Below are positions 63,797 to 64,000 of a stretch of DNA of 64,000 nt, piece after piece (the stretch's first letter is position 1; each line of letters begins with the position of its first letter). This DNA comes from Hyphomonas sp. GTDB lineage: Bacteria; Pseudomonadota; Alphaproteobacteria; Caulobacterales; Hyphomonadaceae. Below the pieces are notes generated by a model, which saw only the letters and a program-made list of their open reading frames with translations, made no database searches and was not told where the DNA came from. The stretch is from the NCBI GenBank assembly GCA_016124495.1, contig WGNP01000003.1:372001-436000 (forward strand), given 5' to 3'. The position numbers and the translations under genes are program-made.

Positions 63797-64000
63797 ATGA
63801 AACTGTCGCTGATCACCGCATCCATTCTGGCCCTGTGCCTTGGCGCCTGCGCCACCAGCCCGCCCGTGATGATGGACATGCTGGCTGAGGATACGGCTGC
63901 GTTCGAAGATCAGGCTCTGGCCCGGTGGATGGAAGCATCGGCGGCGATCGGCAATATGACCGATGAGGAGGAGCGCGCCGCACTGGTCGCGGAACTTTCC
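63797..64000 (+). CDS. Predicted lipoprotein, 3' end outside the window
   Basis: The first 68 codons of a gene that runs past the window edge. MKLSLITASILALCLGAC is a lipoprotein signal with the lipidated Cys at 18; the following part is acidic and helix-prone (MTDEEERAALVAELS). CAGGA precedes the ATG. No family can be named from this fragment. Confidence 0.65.
   Translation, partial: MKLSLITASILALCLGACATSPPVMMDMLAEDTAAFEDQALARWMEASAAIGNMTDEEERAALVAELS

Overview
The window is a GC-rich, gene-dense stretch of an alphaproteobacterial chromosome, probably from a Hyphomonadaceae/Caulobacterales-like marine bacterium. The lineage is inferred from gene content and arrangement, not from a marker-gene search. 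Supporting features are a hemC-hemD-mic60-hemY cluster, sdhC-D-A-B, an EnvC/CtpA/divergent-polysaccharide-deacetylase/RppH cluster, ExoD, YidD and long runs of overlapping stop/start codons. No phage, insertion sequence, integrase, plasmid gene or CRISPR array was seen. This is mostly housekeeping DNA with a few accessory and decaying genes.

Layout. 1-4.3 kb: small DUF proteins, ThiE, an inositol-phosphatase-like enzyme, a Baeyer-Villiger-type flavin monooxygenase and a tiny membrane protein. 4.3-8.6 kb: an ABC exporter, ribosomal protein L31, a GT2 glycosyltransferase and an O-antigen-ligase-like protein. 8.6-15.4 kb: ThrS, YidD, a NifU-like scaffold, ExoD, a histidine phosphatase lipoprotein, CysS and FolE. 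15.5-22.8 kb: a minus-strand run from EnvC through CtpA, the deacetylase, RppH, an alpha/beta hydrolase and a class-IV aminotransferase to a sulfotransferase-like protein. 22.8-30 kb: a HEPN-like protein, GNAT, lipoproteins, malate dehydrogenase, a Bax-inhibitor-1 protein, DUF2853, ThpR, a DUF6445 oxygenase-like protein and a broken AI-2E permease. 30-41.7 kb: tRNA-Leu, DsbB, an acyl-CoA dehydrogenase, a DUF885 lipoprotein, the hem cluster, tRNA-Thr, PhzF and ThiD. 42-50.5 kb: a sugar/envelope block with transaldolase-like Fsa, UDP-glucose dehydrogenase, a broken GST, a GT-C membrane protein, a GT2 + methyltransferase + SMR-type operon and a phosphohexomutase. 50.7-64 kb: an outer-membrane barrel, a glutamine amidotransferase, a second ABC exporter, a second DUF885 protein, the sdh operon (with an extra ORF between sdhA and sdhB), the overlapping yggT-DUF167-folD-HNH unit, an MFS transporter, an SDR and a truncated lipoprotein.

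How it works together. The sdh operon and mdh supply TCA-cycle enzymes. hemC/hemD make tetrapyrrole, with Mic60 and HemY as membrane partners. EnvC, CtpA and the deacetylase point to cell-wall remodelling. The 42-50.5 kb block could make a polyprenyl-phosphate-linked sugar (GT2), modify it (methyltransferase), flip it (SMR protein) and transfer it on the outside (GT-C). It is the best candidate here for a less-described system.

The most striking sequence-level observations are three damaged genes among intact neighbours: an AI-2E permease split by one in-frame TAG, a GST with a G-run frameshift plus an in-frame TAG where Tyr is expected, and a DUF167 gene whose middle third appears to be out of frame. 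There are also two intrinsic-terminator-like hairpins that lie inside the 3' coding ends of convergent genes.
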